64,000 nucleotides of DNA, taken from positions 3,275,001 to 3,339,000 of the forward strand of contig BSDZ01000078.1 in the NCBI GenBank assembly GCA_030268105.1. The letters are read 5' to 3'. Both the position numbers and the translations under genes were made by a program. Positions 44,989 to 64,000 of the stretch are shown here, piece after piece (position 1 is the stretch's first letter; each line of letters begins with the position of its first letter). Source of the stretch: Volvox africanus (taxonomy: Eukaryota; Chlorophyta; Chlorophyceae; Chlamydomonadales; Volvocaceae). The notes under the pieces are model-generated. The model did not search any database and was not told the origin of the DNA. It saw nothing but the letters and a program-made list of their open reading frames with translations.

Positions 44989-47900
44989 ATGGATTTCGTG
45001 CGTCCGCCTGTCTTTCACACCGACACCTCGTCAGCATTTCGCATCGCTGTCCTATTCGTTGCTATATTAATTTCTGCGATATGGCTGAAATACATTATAG
45101 CACGTTTTCCTTTGGGTGTGAGCCGCGTGTTGGTCGCAGTGCCCATTTTTGTGGTACAAATTGTCGCACCGTGGTTCTTCGATAAGGACACGGAGACGCT
45201 TGAAGTCTTCATGACAATTTTTATTCTGAGCTGGCTCGGTAGTTTTAAAGTGAGGCTTTCGCTCCAGCATTCTCATGCATTTGTGTGCCTTGCGGCAAAC
45301 TGCAAACTGGCAAGGGGTTCGACTCTATCATAAACAAGCAGATTATGTAATTTGTATCATGCAATTCAGGTCATGGCGTTCTGCTGGGGAAGAGCGCCTT
45401 TGCGGGTAGGCCCGGTGGATCGCATGGTCGGTACCGGTACCGGTGGGAGGGAGTCAGATTGCCACACCGGGTGCGCCGCACCAGCGCGGATGCCTCAACC
45501 TCGGAACGGAAATGGGATATAATTGTTAAAAAATTTGTTAAGGAACACAATCTACATCTTACAGGCACGGCAATTAATGTCACTCTGATGGCGCTGCGTT
45601 CTTACCGTTATACGCACGGCACGGCCAACAGCACTGAAAATAATTCCTGCGGGGGTTACATCCTGCCCGTTATACAATACTATAGCCCAGAAGGCATCAT
45701 GATCTATTCCAGACACCTGACATACAACACTCCGTTTAGGTTGATGCCCAAAGTCTCTTCATATTTGGTACCTTTTGGATCTGGGCCCTTTGTTCAGCCA
45801 CACGTTTATGCAGCCCACTCTTCAGTCTATTGGCTGGACACCCCAGCTCCCAGTATCGGAATGGTACTGTCATGAGGAGGGGCTTGGCGTAACGGCGCCT
45901 GGTGGCCCAATTTAAAGGTGCCTATCGACGCCTTAGTATTCCCCGCGTCTCTACTCACCTGCCCCTCATCCGCCTTCGCCACCTATTCCACGTTCGGAGC
46001 CTCCTCACCTGACCCCACGCTTGCGCCTCGCACACACTGCACATCGCACACACTGCGCACAGCGCCCTCCCGGCTATCTGTTTCTCTGCATTCCAGTTTC
46101 TGTGCCCTTTTCCTTCATCCGACATGTCTCAGGAGTCCATGTCCGTGGCGCAAATAACGGCCGCACTGGTGCTGCCTTTGTTCCCTAAGCCAAGTAGGTA
46201 CTAGTTAAGTGGCATGTCCTGCAGGTGATGGACCATCTCTCGTCATCACTTCACAATCTTGGACGGCCACACGCACCTTCTCTGGCCCGTCTTGGCTTTG
46301 GAGCTGCCCATGCACGCCCATGGCCACTCGAGCTCCCATTCTTCGCCTGCTTAGATGCTCATTCGATATAGGTTGGGTTCTGTGCGTCCACCTTGCTCGG
46401 ATGGATATCTTACACCCCAACCTCCGAGGCAGTTCGTGTGATAGTGTAATTTGATCGTGTAATCGTTCGAGTCGCCTCAAGCCTCATGGTCCACAATTGC
46501 TATGTGTGAGCTCCTGTCTGCACCGGCAGTCGCATGAATGCGTTATTACGATAGCACACACTCGAGTCCCCCCGCAACGCCGTTCCCCCTGTCCCCTGTC
46601 TCCTGTTCCTAAACAGCATCGCGCAACAGATCCGGTCCTGAGGGGCGGATGCAGGACTCCGCGGGAGAAGGGCCCGCACTGGTGGTCAGCTGGCTGGCGA
46701 AGACCGGTGCGCGGTGCGGCATCAGGGGATCGGGTCCCGGTTTGTCGGATGGAGAGATGGAAGGAAGGAATAGGAAACTCAGGAATGCATGTCCACGCGT
46801 ATAATCACGATAATCACTGCCTGGCCTGACACTGCGCTTTGCATGGCACATGTTCCAGTACGGGCCAGCGCTGTGCCACGTCAGAGATCATACCTACCCT
46901 TTTACCTCCACCTGTAGATCGAACCTATCCATTACCGTAACCTCCTTTCCTCTACCCTGTGCCTTGCCCTCAACCAGCCCTTCGTAACCACATCGCCGTT
47001 GTTCACATGGCACCAATCTTGTTGCACCTTCCTCCTATCCTGCATTCCCTCAGCGCTGATGGTTGTGGTAGTCCTGTCGTACACGGAATATCGGGAAACC
47101 ATGCCGGTCGTACTGAAGCACTACCTACTCGGTAAGGAGAGGGGAGCTCCGAAGCCTACCCCCATTGGCTGCCAGAGCAGGCCGCGCCCTGTCGTGCGGA
47201 GGTGCCTTACTACTGCCGTGCTCCTTTGCCATGCCTGCTACGAGCCTCCAACTGCTCCTCACACTAACATGGCCCGCAAAAACTGCGAACTGACAGGCAC
47301 CAGGTACAGGCACCGGGCACCAGGCACAGGCACCAGGCACAACGTTTTACGCGTTCATTGTACTTACTTGGCTGTTCTAAGTGCCCAAGGCGTTCTGTCT
47401 GGCGTGTCTTTGTTTAGTGTAATCATGACCATGATTAGCAGAGAGCAAAGGGCACTTGACGAGGGTTGTGATGCAGCCGCCTTGGTCGGGACTGCGCACA
47501 CCGCACACAGCACACAGCACCTTGGACCCGCTGAGTCCTGCTTAGGGTTTAGCCTCCTCCCCTCACTCTTCCCCTCACTGATCCTTTCCCCCGACCCGCG
47601 CCGCCACCGCAGCTTTCACGATTTACTCCATGTCTGGGATCCTTATGGACGGCCCCGCGGCGATAGTGGTGGAGCTGCTGGGACTGCCCGTGCTGCCTAC
47701 CTTCGACCAACCCTGGCTGGTGAGTGACCCGAGTACCAGTAACCGCAGACAGATGGGACGTGAAGGGGCGCACACCGTATTTGGAACCGGTGATCAGAAG
47801 CTGCGAGTTGGGCCGGACGCTGTTGGGCCGGACGCTGCCGAGTCCAGCCTTTCTTACGCGCCCCTAATCCCTTGTCCTCCTCATCACCGAAGCCAATCTT

Positions 47901-49135
47901 CTATCTTGTCCTTCGTTGTACTACCGAGCTGCTCTGCAGAGCGCCTCTCTGGGGGAGTTCTGGGCCCGCAGATGGAATATTCCAACCACATCCGTACTTC
48001 GCACAGTTCTTTACGACACGTGCGTGGAGGGCTCGCTCGTCAACACAGCGTCTAGGCTCCAACTAAGCGTGGCCAAGAAGCCCGCCTCGCCCTTCAGAGA
48101 TCCATTGGGAAGTGAGAAACAGCAGCCGCAAGGGACGCTAGATAATGGCAATCGCAAGCCGACATTGCCGGTGGCGGCAACAGCTACGACTGCGACAGCA
48201 ACAGTGACAGCGGCGGCGCTGCCACCTGCAACACGGCCGGCTCCCAGTGCGTTGCGGCGCCTGTTGGGCCTTAACGTGGTCTTCTTCGTTAGCGGAGTGG
48301 TTCATGAGTACATGGCTTGGCTGCTCACCGGCTCGTAAGTGACGTCGGATACCTGCTTGGTGGTTTCCTGTGAGTCATGGAAAACGACGATGAGGAAAAC
48401 TCGCCTGTTTAGGGCCAGTGGGTTATTCCAGCCGCGCTGACCATCCATGATGCCGTGTCTGGTCTCGGAGCTACCGCGCTGACTGTTTAGCGCCCTGTGT
48501 GTTTCCTCTCCTATCCTTTCTTCCTTCAAGGTCGTTACCAGTGCAAAAATGGCCGCAATCGTGTCTCACAGTGCCTGTCGTCCGCCGTGACCGCACATCG
48601 TGACAGGGACAAGTGGGGCTGGAAGTGGACGGTATTCTTCTGGGCCCAAGCCCCGTTGATAACACTGGAGGCCATCTGTAGCCGCCAGCTGCGCCGTCTG
48701 GGAGTGAAGATACCCCGTCCGCTGGCCATCTTACTGACGCATCTGGTGCTGGAGGTGGGTCGGCAGCCATTGAAAGCCTCTGGCAACCGGCCCCTGTGCC
48801 ACTCCCCGGCTTAGCTTGAACACTACTAGCTGCCAATCTCATTCGGGCTCCCTCGGGGGTCACTGCTCGACGCGCTGCCTCCTTTGTCTTAGGATTGGTA
48901 AGCTGAGGCATGCATGTTTCCTGGTTGGACATCCGAATAAGTTTTCTGTTTAAACAAACGGCTTATTTCCGGCTGTGCTCCTGAGCAGGGCCTCGCGTAT
49001 GACCTGTTCTTCGGCTACATGGAGGAGCAGGGCATCGCCCAAAAGGTCCTAGGGGCTATCGCCAAGTGCATTTGGGGGACGCTTCGACCCTTCCGATCAA
49101 TCGCCATCGGGTTGCTCGGAGCGTACAGCCGGTAG
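44989..49135 (+). CDS. Wax-synthase-like membrane-bound O-acyltransferase (copy B)
   Basis: Eight exons with the same phases as copy A: 44989-45249, 45370-45405, 46133-46193, 47054-47131, 47613-47719, 47940-48334, 48607-48754 and 48989-49135; 1233 bp, 410 residues. Exons 2, 3, 4, 5 and 7 are the same length in both genes (36, 61, 78, 107, 148 bp), which proves the tandem duplication. Motifs: FCWGRAPLR, MDGPAAIVVELLG, FWARRWNIPTTSVLRTVLYD and FFVSGVVHEYMAW with His 303. The Asn-His loop has an Ala/Thr-rich insert (ATATTATATVTAAALP) in place of the His-rich one of copy A. The start ATG (MDFVRPPVFHTD) was chosen by alignment with copy A; an upstream in-frame ATG gives a longer form. Exon 7 is nearly identical to that of copy A. 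Confidence 0.87.
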
Positions 49136-50700
49136 CAGTCACCTTCAAGCACCTCTGCTGTAGGCCCCCATTAAGCTTTTGCTGCTTCAGAGGCTGCTGT
49201 CGCCGCTCGCAGCTTCTCTCGACAAGATGCTGCCTGTCACTGGGGTTTCATTTCTGCGTTTCTGAGTGTGTATATGTGTCTCTGGGTTTTGTGGAGGTTT
49301 AGCTCGGGAGCTTTTTAACGGACAGCATTTGGGTGGGGAATGAAAATGGCATGTCTTGACTGTTGCTACCAATGCAGAGCGCCCCCCGGACGATGCGGGC
49401 GCCGAGGGGTTCTCCTTGCAGTGAGCACTTCCTGGTTGTTAACAACATTACTTATGCATTCTGTCGGACCGCACCTTGATGCTGACCTAAAGGAGTAATA
49501 TTGCGTGCGTGAGAACTGGCCGGAGGAGGCGGATGTGAAAGGCGGCAGTGCCTGTGCTGCGGCATGTCAGACGCAACGGCGTGCGAAGGGATAGGGCGAC
49601 TCTTATCAGCGGATGCAGATATTGAAAAGCCGGCGTTAGGTACCCATGACTCCGGCTTTGATCCCTGTCAATCAGATCGCAGCGCAACGAATAGTCTCAA
49701 CGTGTTCCCGAAGCACGCCGTCTCATTGCTTCAAGCTCGACGTCGCAACCCCGCCTGTCCAGCCTTCTCTTCCTATGGGGCTCCCCATAGCTCCCCAGGC
49801 GCACAGTCACATTGTAGAGCGTGATGCAGAGCGTGACAAGCACCGGACGAACGTCCTCGTTACAAACATTCCGCTCTGAAGTTCCTTGTGTTTTTGGTCT
49901 GTTAGACGTGTCAAATGTTTAGATGGCAGTTATCCAGAAACTCTGACTCACTCGAGCCTGCCGCCGGTTCCTGCCTGTATGGTGATTCTGTGTCTCTCAA
50001 CTCCTCTTAACACAGGCTTACATGGCAAAAGTGCGAACATAAGCACCAATGGACCACCCCTGAGGCAGTCTGTAACAGTCAACTTCAAAAGTCGTAACTT
50101 CAGCACCCATCACGGATTCCTACGATAAGTATGGTTTCCTTCCGGCCCCTTCATGAGCGACTCTGCGGCGGTGTACGAGCGGTGTACGGTGGATTTTCCT
50201 TATATTCTTACATATCGTCAGCTAGGAAAGGGGTCTGGAGCCCCGCCTTCTAAACCCAAAGTCCTGGGGTTGAGGGGCTTTGTCCAGTTTTAATGAGTTT
50301 ATATTACATGAGTTTATATTACCACCTGGAGTGGCAGGCATACACTCCTGCAGGCTCCTGGCGCCTCCTGCGTGCGCAATCCCACAGCAGCCCAGGAACT
50401 CGTTCGAGTCCCAGAGGTCTGTCCCAAATCAAGTTAACTTCATGCAAATCTCAAGACGGGAAACCTGTAAATAGGCATTGTGAATGTCCATACGGGTACG
50501 ACACATGCTGGCCCGGCGGGTCGCTTCCGATACGGTGAGAATGTTCCTGTTCTCAAAGAACATGGCTATTTATATTTGCATAAAATAGCAGGAAAGCATG
50601 AGCATCCTGTTCTCGTGAATGTAATATTGGTAGTGTGAGATATGAAAGTTGCCGAATAGACCTAAGAAACCATTATGTTCTGACATTATTAAGTTAGCAA
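49136..50700. other. Intergenic region, wax synthase B / TAF6
   Basis: 1.6 kb with no supported gene. A short open frame near 49.6-49.8 kb has no family resemblance. The TAF6 promoter must lie at the right end. Confidence 0.5.
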
Positions 50701-57802
<7,102 letters not shown>

Positions 57803-58832
57803 GGGCGTCTCAGGTGACATCCCTTTCGTAATGCTTCGTAAGGAAAGGGAGTGGGTGAATCCTGGAGAAGAACGGTCTGCTTTGCGAGTTAGGTTTCTCG
57901 GAGTGCAAATCGCAGGTTGCTTTCCCAATTTTCGAGTTGACGTGGTGTTGTGGCTGTACCACAAGGATAGGGATCCCGTTGCTTCTGTTGGAGCGATTGC
58001 GAGTTTTAAACAAGCATCGGTTCGAAGAGGAATTTCCTAGGGCGGGGCAGGGCGGGTGGGTGGACTGGCCCGGGACCCTCCTGCGCGGGACGTTACCCGG
58101 TACACTGGTGTAAAGGCTCTATTTCAGACCTCCCTTCGCTCCACTCCATGATGCCGGCAGACAGGTAGGTAATGGTATGATAGAACAGCACGATAATATA
58201 TACATTACAGCAAATGGCGTAATGCTGCAACTTTGATACCAGATGGAAATGTAGGTTTCCAGGACCGGACGGAACATCCCGGGAACTCTCCTGGCATACC
58301 AATAAGCAATTGGGTCGGCAGCTGCTGAACCAAATATTCAAACTTCTTCCCCACACCAGGCACGGATAGGTACCTGTCACCTTTAGGCAGTACTTTTCAT
58401 ACGCGACAAATTCTTGCACATCAAATGTTTATATCGCAGAGCAGACCAGATCTACATGACGTCTTCAAAAGGTTCCTCACGACATTCTCAAAGGCACTAT
58501 CCCAAACCGCTTGTGTTAACCTCTCCACCACGTCCACGTCTCGCTCAACAAACAACGAACCAGCTCCCAAATCGCTCAAGCAAGAAAACATTAAACAAAA
58601 GCAAACAGCTGCAGCCAGACATCTCTCTGAAATGCGATGTTGGTGAAATCAATCACAGGTAAAAAATTACGTGCATGCTCCTTTCAATCGCCGCTCCTCA
58701 AGTCTCAAGCGTACAATGGACGCCATCCGCTCCTGCTCTCGCCTTCTTGGCTCTGCCTCTACTCCGCTGCTCTCCTGACATACTGACTGCTGAGCCAACA
58801 ACCCAGCGAACGAGCTAATCGTCCAATGAGGT
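57803..58832. other. Convergent intergenic region, TAF6 / SDR
   Basis: 1.0 kb between convergent genes. A TGTAA at 58109-58113, about 310 bp after the TAF6 stop, is a candidate volvocine poly(A) signal. No other feature was found. Confidence 0.5.
58109..58113 (+). terminator. Candidate TGTAA poly(A) signal of TAF6
   Basis: TGTAA is the usual polyadenylation motif of volvocine algae. This is the first one seen downstream of the TAF6 stop on the plus strand, at a plausible 3'UTR distance. Confidence 0.4.
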
Positions 58833-60674
58833 TCAAAACCAGTTTACACCCGCATACAGCTCCGCAGTCGACCTTACTGGTGCGTCCTTCTCCGCAATCA
58901 CCTCCACCACCTTGTTGGCAGCTGCCGGCTCCGTCAGCGCAGCCACGCATACGTCCGCCACCTGCGGATGACCAGGGGCGGGTCGCGAAGGGAGCGGGTG
59001 CAGGCGTTGGAAAAGGCAAAAGGAAGTCAGACGACTACTTTGACCTTTGCATTCCTTGACCAACCAAGTGTGCAAAATGGGCCAGGAAAGCTGGTTGGTT
59101 GATCATGCTCTAGTTGACGCCAGCAAGTGTACATTGCACCCTACAGCAAAAGCACTTTTCTCGACTAAGCGCCCTCCGATTATGAAAGAAGCGCCGTCCT
59201 ATTTGATCCGACAGTAAACCTGGCAGCCCACCCCCCGGCACGGTACCTGGCTGCGCAGAATGCTGCCAGACTTCCTGGCGGGGGGCACCCCGAAGGTGCC
59301 CGGGGCAGCCATTACGACATTGCCGGCCGTTTCGCCCTGCCGGATGGACGGGGGTTGAAAATCCGGGTAAGTTGGTAATCATCAGACAGTAGCTCGTGAT
59401 GGCCAAATGGAACCCAGACCAACTCCGAAACCAAGCCCAAAATGCGGAGCCATGTGCCAGGGCGCCGCAAGCCTACAATTATCCGACATGCGTCACCGAC
59501 CTGGCGCAACTTGGTCTTGAGGCCTCCAGGCCTCACAATCGTGTAGGTGAGGCCGCTCCGTTGCAGCTCCTCCTCCGCACGCTTCTTCCAAAAGAGGACG
59601 CCCCAGAACAGGTTCAGTGGGTTGACCAGATCATCGGCGCCAATGCTGCTCACCAGCACAAACTGCTTCACACCCTTCTGCTTGGCAGCAGCAATAAGAT
59701 TCAGGGTGCCCTGCGCGGGGAAGGGGCGACAGCGGAAAAGGAGATAGTGCTGGAAGATGTTAACAAATACACAGGCACCACACGCATATGCTGATATGCG
59801 CCCATACATAAAAAAATATACAAGCACATAAATGCTTGGAGATAATGTTGTTTTGACGGGGCTCACCGTGGGGTAGTGTAGGTCATACGCGCAATGACGT
59901 CATGCGGGTGTCGTAACGCGTGTGCAGAATGCCCACCTGGAAGTCTACATTGAAGGGGCCCAGAGGGTCCCGGACATCGCGCGCCCCCGTGCAGCAGATC
60001 ACCGCTGTGCAGCCCTCCAATGCGGGCGGCAGACTGGCAAACTGGAACACATCCCCGCGGACCAGCTCAGTGCTCTTGCCCAAGCCAGCCAGGCCGCTGC
60101 TGCCACCTTTGGTGATGTCCCGGACCAGTGCTCGGACCGGCAAACTCTTGGCGAACAGTGCCTCCACGACCGCCCTGCAAGGATAATATTTGGGGTTTTG
60201 ATAGCCCTAAAACTGGGAAAGAAAGCAGCGGCAAAGAAGGTTGCGCATAGTGTGGATTATATGGACACAGTACATGATGGGAGGGAACTTATGCAACCGC
60301 ACGACCTCCGCCCGTGATTGAAGTGGGCCTCAATATGGGATGGTGGTTGTGGCAAACGACAACACTAGATGCACCTAAGCATCTAGTCCGAAGCATGGAT
60401 AAGTAGAGTCTTTGAAATTTTACACTGAAGGCAGCACTGGACTGAGTCCAAGTCAGAGAAACACTTCGGATTAGAGGCATTAACGCGGGACCGAAAAAAG
60501 GACAGTCGCCAAGGCTCACTTTCCGGTACCTCCAGTTGCTCCCGCAACAAGCACCTTGCTATCCTCCAACACACTGGATGGGGATGAAGTTGCGCGGACA
60601 GCCACGACAGGCTGTCGCCTAGGCAATCCTCGTCCTGTCAACGGGTTGCGCAATTCCAAACTTATGAGTCCCAT
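58833..60674 (-). CDS. NAD(P)-binding extended SDR (TIC62/NmrA-like), probable plastid protein
   Basis: Five exons: 60674-60520, 60174-59937, 59710-59501, 59336-59247 and 58961-58833; 822 bp, 273 residues, all phases agree. The Rossmann start KVLVAGATGGTGK (residues 40-52) holds the GxxGxxG dinucleotide loop. VRALVRD, LVRGDVF and AVICCTGARD follow, then NVDFQGTLNLIAAAKQKGVK and QFVLVSSIGADD, the substrate-site KKRAEEELQRSGLTYTIVRP, and NVVMAAPGT. The end reads SILRSQVADVCVAAL. The usual YxxxK motif is absent, as in atypical SDRs of the TIC62/At2g37660 type. The first ~35 residues are basic and hydroxylated, a likely chloroplast transit peptide; a longer upstream start is less likely. Substrate unknown; suggested roles are redox sensing or reduction in the plastid. 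Confidence 0.88.
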
Positions 60675-61316
60675 TTTGCATATATGTAAGCATGATGTGA
60701 CATCGCATCGGGAGATCCAAGGAAATCCAAGGACAATGACAGCCCCTAAAGCGAGTGGCCCCGGTACACACCACGACAACAGTTGAATAGAAAGCCCCTG
60801 ACCTGCAAGGCACCTGTAGGTCGCATCCCTCTTTGTTAAAGCATTTCCTGAAAGCATCGTGTTATGATATTGCATGCGCATATTCAACCAGCCTGGAACT
60901 TCGGGCTTTCTTATGAAAATGTTACTGCCACGAAAGGCTGTAACGTATTAGCTAAAATATCATATAATATATCACAACATATTACAATTTGTTATGCCCT
61001 GGCATGTCTGAAGATGGAGCGGCGGGCGCCCTACAAGCTACAGGAATCGTACATGTCAGTTGCGCCCTCGTCCATGGCTTAAGCCTTCGACAGGCTACAA
61101 TTTGACATACATTTGGACTTACATTTTAACATAAATACTACCCAAGTCCTAATTCTGTTGTCTCCAATACGACCTACTCGCATCGCTAGGCCGCAGCCCA
61201 GACCGTGCGCCCCTCTACGCACGCAGGCTAGATTTAGAGCTCTTCCACCCATCCGAGCTCCTATTTTACTTAGTAACGTTTCTTCTCCTAGTTTTTTGCC
61301 TGCAATAATTAATACC
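60675..61316. promoter_or_regulatory. Divergent intergenic region, SDR / coiled-coil gene
   Basis: 640 bp between divergent starts, locally AT-rich near 60950-60990. No specific element was recognised. Confidence 0.4.
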
Positions 61317-62757
61317 ATGCAAGGCTGCCATCACCAACGCGCTCTCCGGTGCATGGGCGTGCCAGAGCCCTGCCGGCGTGCCCTGAAGCAACAGCTGCCG
61401 AAGGGGATTACGATGGCAGTAATAGCCATCGCTGTACTGGCAAGGTAGGTCGTTTCCGCTTTTGGGGATGTGGGTTGGTTTTGTGCATCTGGGTACATAC
61501 CGTTGCTTGATGTACTGAGATTCTACTGATCGACAAGGAACACACATTAGCATATTTACCTATCCTCTATATGTTGTCAATTTTCAATTGCCGCTCATCT
61601 TGCAGTCTCCAAGGTCTTCGATGGTTATACAACGGCAACAACGCCGCCGCCGATACAGCAGCTCAGGTGAGGCCTTCAACGCGAACAAGATAAACTCCAA
61701 CAACTACAAGAAAATCCATAGTATTAATTTAGTATCCAAGATACATTCGCCTTTACAGACCAACATTCGGCTTTTTATACCCACATCTGCATTCACAAAT
61801 GCCCCAACCGCTTAATTCGCCTTACAGGGCGCTGACCCGGACGCCATCTTCGCACCTTCTGAAGCTCAGTTTCTTGGTCGCAGCTACCGACAGCGCATTC
61901 TTCAAGCGCAGCTCCGCGACAAGGACCTACAGGTCAAATACTTGCGCAGCCAGCTTGAGACGGCCATCCAGGCCAGCAAGCTGAAGGAGGATTCCATGAA
62001 GGCGGCGGATAATTTGATCCGCTGGCTCCGAGAGCGAGAAGAAGCTGCCAAGCAGGGCCGCAGCAAGGCGCAGCTTGCGCTAGCTGAGAAGGCCTCGGCG
62101 CTTCAAAGCTGTCAGGTCCAGACGGAGACACTGTTGGCAGAAGTCACAGAGTGCGGCAAGGCCCTGCGACGCATGTAAGTCCTGAAAATCTTCGAAACTT
62201 ATATGCGTATTTCGCCGTGTGTATGCGTGCGTGGCAAGCAGGTTAGGGCAGTGTTACCGTACAATTATGTCGTATTCCGTGATTGTGATACCATAATCGC
62301 ATGTTAGGCCATGACGCAGGGGTCATGTTTTTCGCAGAGTTGGAAAGGGGATAAGGGGATAAGCTGCCTATAATTGTTCCCAGGGACCTGCTGGGTAGCT
62401 TGGGCCCCTGAGTTATGTGTTTAAAGCCCCAGAGCCGTGAGACGCAGTGACTTGTGTGTACCTGTGGGAATTCGGATCGACGTTCTGGACGTTGGGATCG
62501 CGAACGATTTATGAACACTAAACGAGCCTCTGAATGGGCGGTGGTGTAGTCGAGACGGAATTGGTAATGTAGGAAGTCATGCCGGTGTCGATAGATTGAT
62601 GGATTCATGTTGCAGGCGGGCGTCAGGACACATGTCCGTTCCTTTTAAGGCCAATCAAAAGGGCAGCTGCACTTCTCAATCGAGACCTATCCGTGCTGCC
62701 ATAAGGCAACTGGCTTTTCCTAGGTGTGACGTTGCAGGTGCCGCTGTCGTATGTCAG
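61317..62757 (+). CDS. Hypothetical membrane-anchored coiled-coil protein (3' end not resolved)
   Basis: Exons 61317-61444, 61606-61666, 61828-62174 and, less surely, 62616-62757, with consistent phases. An ATG begins MQGCHHQRALRCMG. Residues ~32-54 form a hydrophobic segment, ITMAVIAIAVLASLQGLRWL, created across the first intron, so the protein is probably anchored by one N-terminal helix. Exon 3 is a coiled coil: YRQRILQAQLRDKDLQVKYL, SQLETAIQASKLKED and KAQLALAEKASALQSC. Exon 4 is basic and shows no pattern. I do not recognise the family. The open frame continues upstream of the ATG to 61113, so a longer start is possible. Later exons probably lie to the right, some outside the window. Confidence 0.55.
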
Positions 62758-64000
62758 GTAACTTTGTCGTGTGCGGGACTGGCAGTTGCAGGCAATGACA
62801 CCTTTTGCCTTTGCGATCTCAACGGCGCGGCCACGCCCTTACCATACCCCTTACTCCTCTTGACGGCAACGGCTACGCGCATGCACGATTACGTGTGCGA
62901 GTGCGTGTGCGTAAACAGCTTAAGATGGAAAGAACAACACCGCCTTCTCGACAGTCGCTTTAGTCCCTGGGGCAGGGCTCGTATTGCCGTTGGGGAAACC
63001 ACACATACAGACCTATCGTAGTGTTGGCCCCATGGATCATAATTAGATGCATGCATATGGGGCGTTTGGGCCCCTTTAGAGAGATGAGGATTTCGTGGAA
63101 CGCCACCTAGTGAACTTGTTGGCATTTCAGGCGATTTCGAACCTAATGGGTATGCGGTCTGCCATAACGCCGGGCCACAGTCCGTGGTGGTTTGACTGCT
63201 GAACCGCTCCACTTGGGCTGAGTGGCCGGTTGGGCTCAGCGTGTCAGACTGAGCATTGGCTACTATGGATTCCGTGGCCATTCCTATACGGGGTTTTGCG
63301 ATGACTGGGTAATAGCGTGTTGCCAACATCCCGACTAGGGCAGGCAGGCTAGGGGAGTACAAGGAGAGACCACGAGCGCGTTGCTTGCGCGGAACAGGTG
63401 GTGGCGGTTGTGTGTGGCGTGTTGGTGTAGACCCCTCTTTTCCGTGCAGGATGCCGTAGTATGCTAGTCTATGTTTAGGTGGAGGCGATGAATTCTTGAT
63501 GATTCTTGAACGGTTACTCCGTCACTTAAAAATAACGCATCATAACATAGCTGAATCCGCGACTTTGCTAGAGAGTGACCTAATTATCACTCCAGGGAGA
63601 GCCCTTTTTGTGACTCCCGTTTAGACCTCGCCACTAGGACACCGCGTAAACTACTGCCGAGCGGAATGGATAAATAGCCATCAATATGTGTTATTAGATT
63701 CTTCCAATCATGTAACAGAGATTTATTTATTTAAAGCTGCCATCTCACTTCGTCCCGCCGCATAGACCCAAGTCAACACGGCATGTGATGGTCTCCTTCT
63801 CGCAGTGCCTTTCAGGACCGATGCGATGCGATGTCAAACCCCCTGATGCATCCCAGCGTCATCATCTTAACTGGCATAGTCGACACGCATGATAATGTAC
63901 ACACACCGTCTGCTCAGTCGTACGATGTACTGCCTCCTGTAGAAGAAGAATCGGGTCTGGAAGGCATCTGGCTGCTGCTACTGCTTCACATGCTGGTAGG
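62758..64000. other. Right end, unresolved
   Basis: No exon could be fixed with confidence. GCAG|GATGCCGTAG near 63450 and a frame after GCTCAG near 63918 (SYDVLPPVEEESGLEGIWLL) are possible continuations of the coiled-coil gene, or belong to the next gene. Cut by the window edge. Confidence 0.35.

Noticed and set aside
45459..45875. 138-codon plus-strand frame
   Set aside because: It lies wholly in wax synthase B intron 2 (45406-46132), has no recognisable domain, and is not needed to join exons with matching phases.

Overview
This window looks like nuclear DNA of a volvocine green alga (Chlamydomonadales; Volvox, Pleodorina, Gonium or Chlamydomonas relatives). The evidence is GC-rich, intron-dense genes with GT-AG junctions, secreted proteins built of Ser-Pro-Pro-Pro-Pro repeats typical of the algal extracellular matrix, CCCTAAAA telomere-type units, abundant microsatellites, and a TGTAA poly(A) motif after one gene. 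I rebuilt the genes by reading protein families across introns and checking that reading-frame phase is kept at each junction. No rRNA, tRNA, CRISPR array or bacterial operon was seen.

Layout: (1) 0.1-11 kb, minus strand: two tandem genes for hydroxyproline-rich proteins ending in a C-type-lectin-like domain, with identical exon architecture. (2) 12.8-17.0 kb, plus: a 1056-residue protein of unknown function. (3) 18.0-21.8 kb, minus: a parvulin (PpiC)-rhodanese fusion related to plant chloroplast STR12, divergent from (4) 22.2-26.4 kb, plus: an RFWD3-type RING/WD40 E3 ubiquitin ligase. (5) 27.9-39.0 kb, minus: a 23-exon organelle-type valyl-tRNA synthetase of 972 residues. (6) 40.0-49.1 kb, plus: two tandem wax-synthase-like membrane-bound O-acyltransferases with matching exon phases. 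(7) 50.7-57.8 kb, plus: TAF6, the histone-fold/HEAT subunit of TFIID, in 12 exons. (8) 58.8-60.7 kb, minus: an NAD(P)-binding extended SDR of the TIC62/NmrA-like type with a probable transit peptide. (9) 61.3 kb to the end, plus: the start of an unrecognised gene with an N-terminal membrane helix and a coiled coil.

The genes are mostly unrelated housekeeping functions rather than one pathway. The two tandem duplications (lectin-HRGP and wax synthase) are the accessory part.

The most unusual object is an AT-rich island of about 1.1 kb inside TAF6 intron 10 (55671-56906). It carries decayed pieces of bacterial genes: the end of an IS4-type transposase, an IS3/rve-type transposase core with a frameshift and a stop, and a bacterial polynucleotide-phosphorylase-like S1 domain on the opposite strand. 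I read it as nuclear-integrated DNA from a bacterium, possibly a rickettsia-like endosymbiont of the kind reported from volvocine algae. The TAF6 frame is intact across it.
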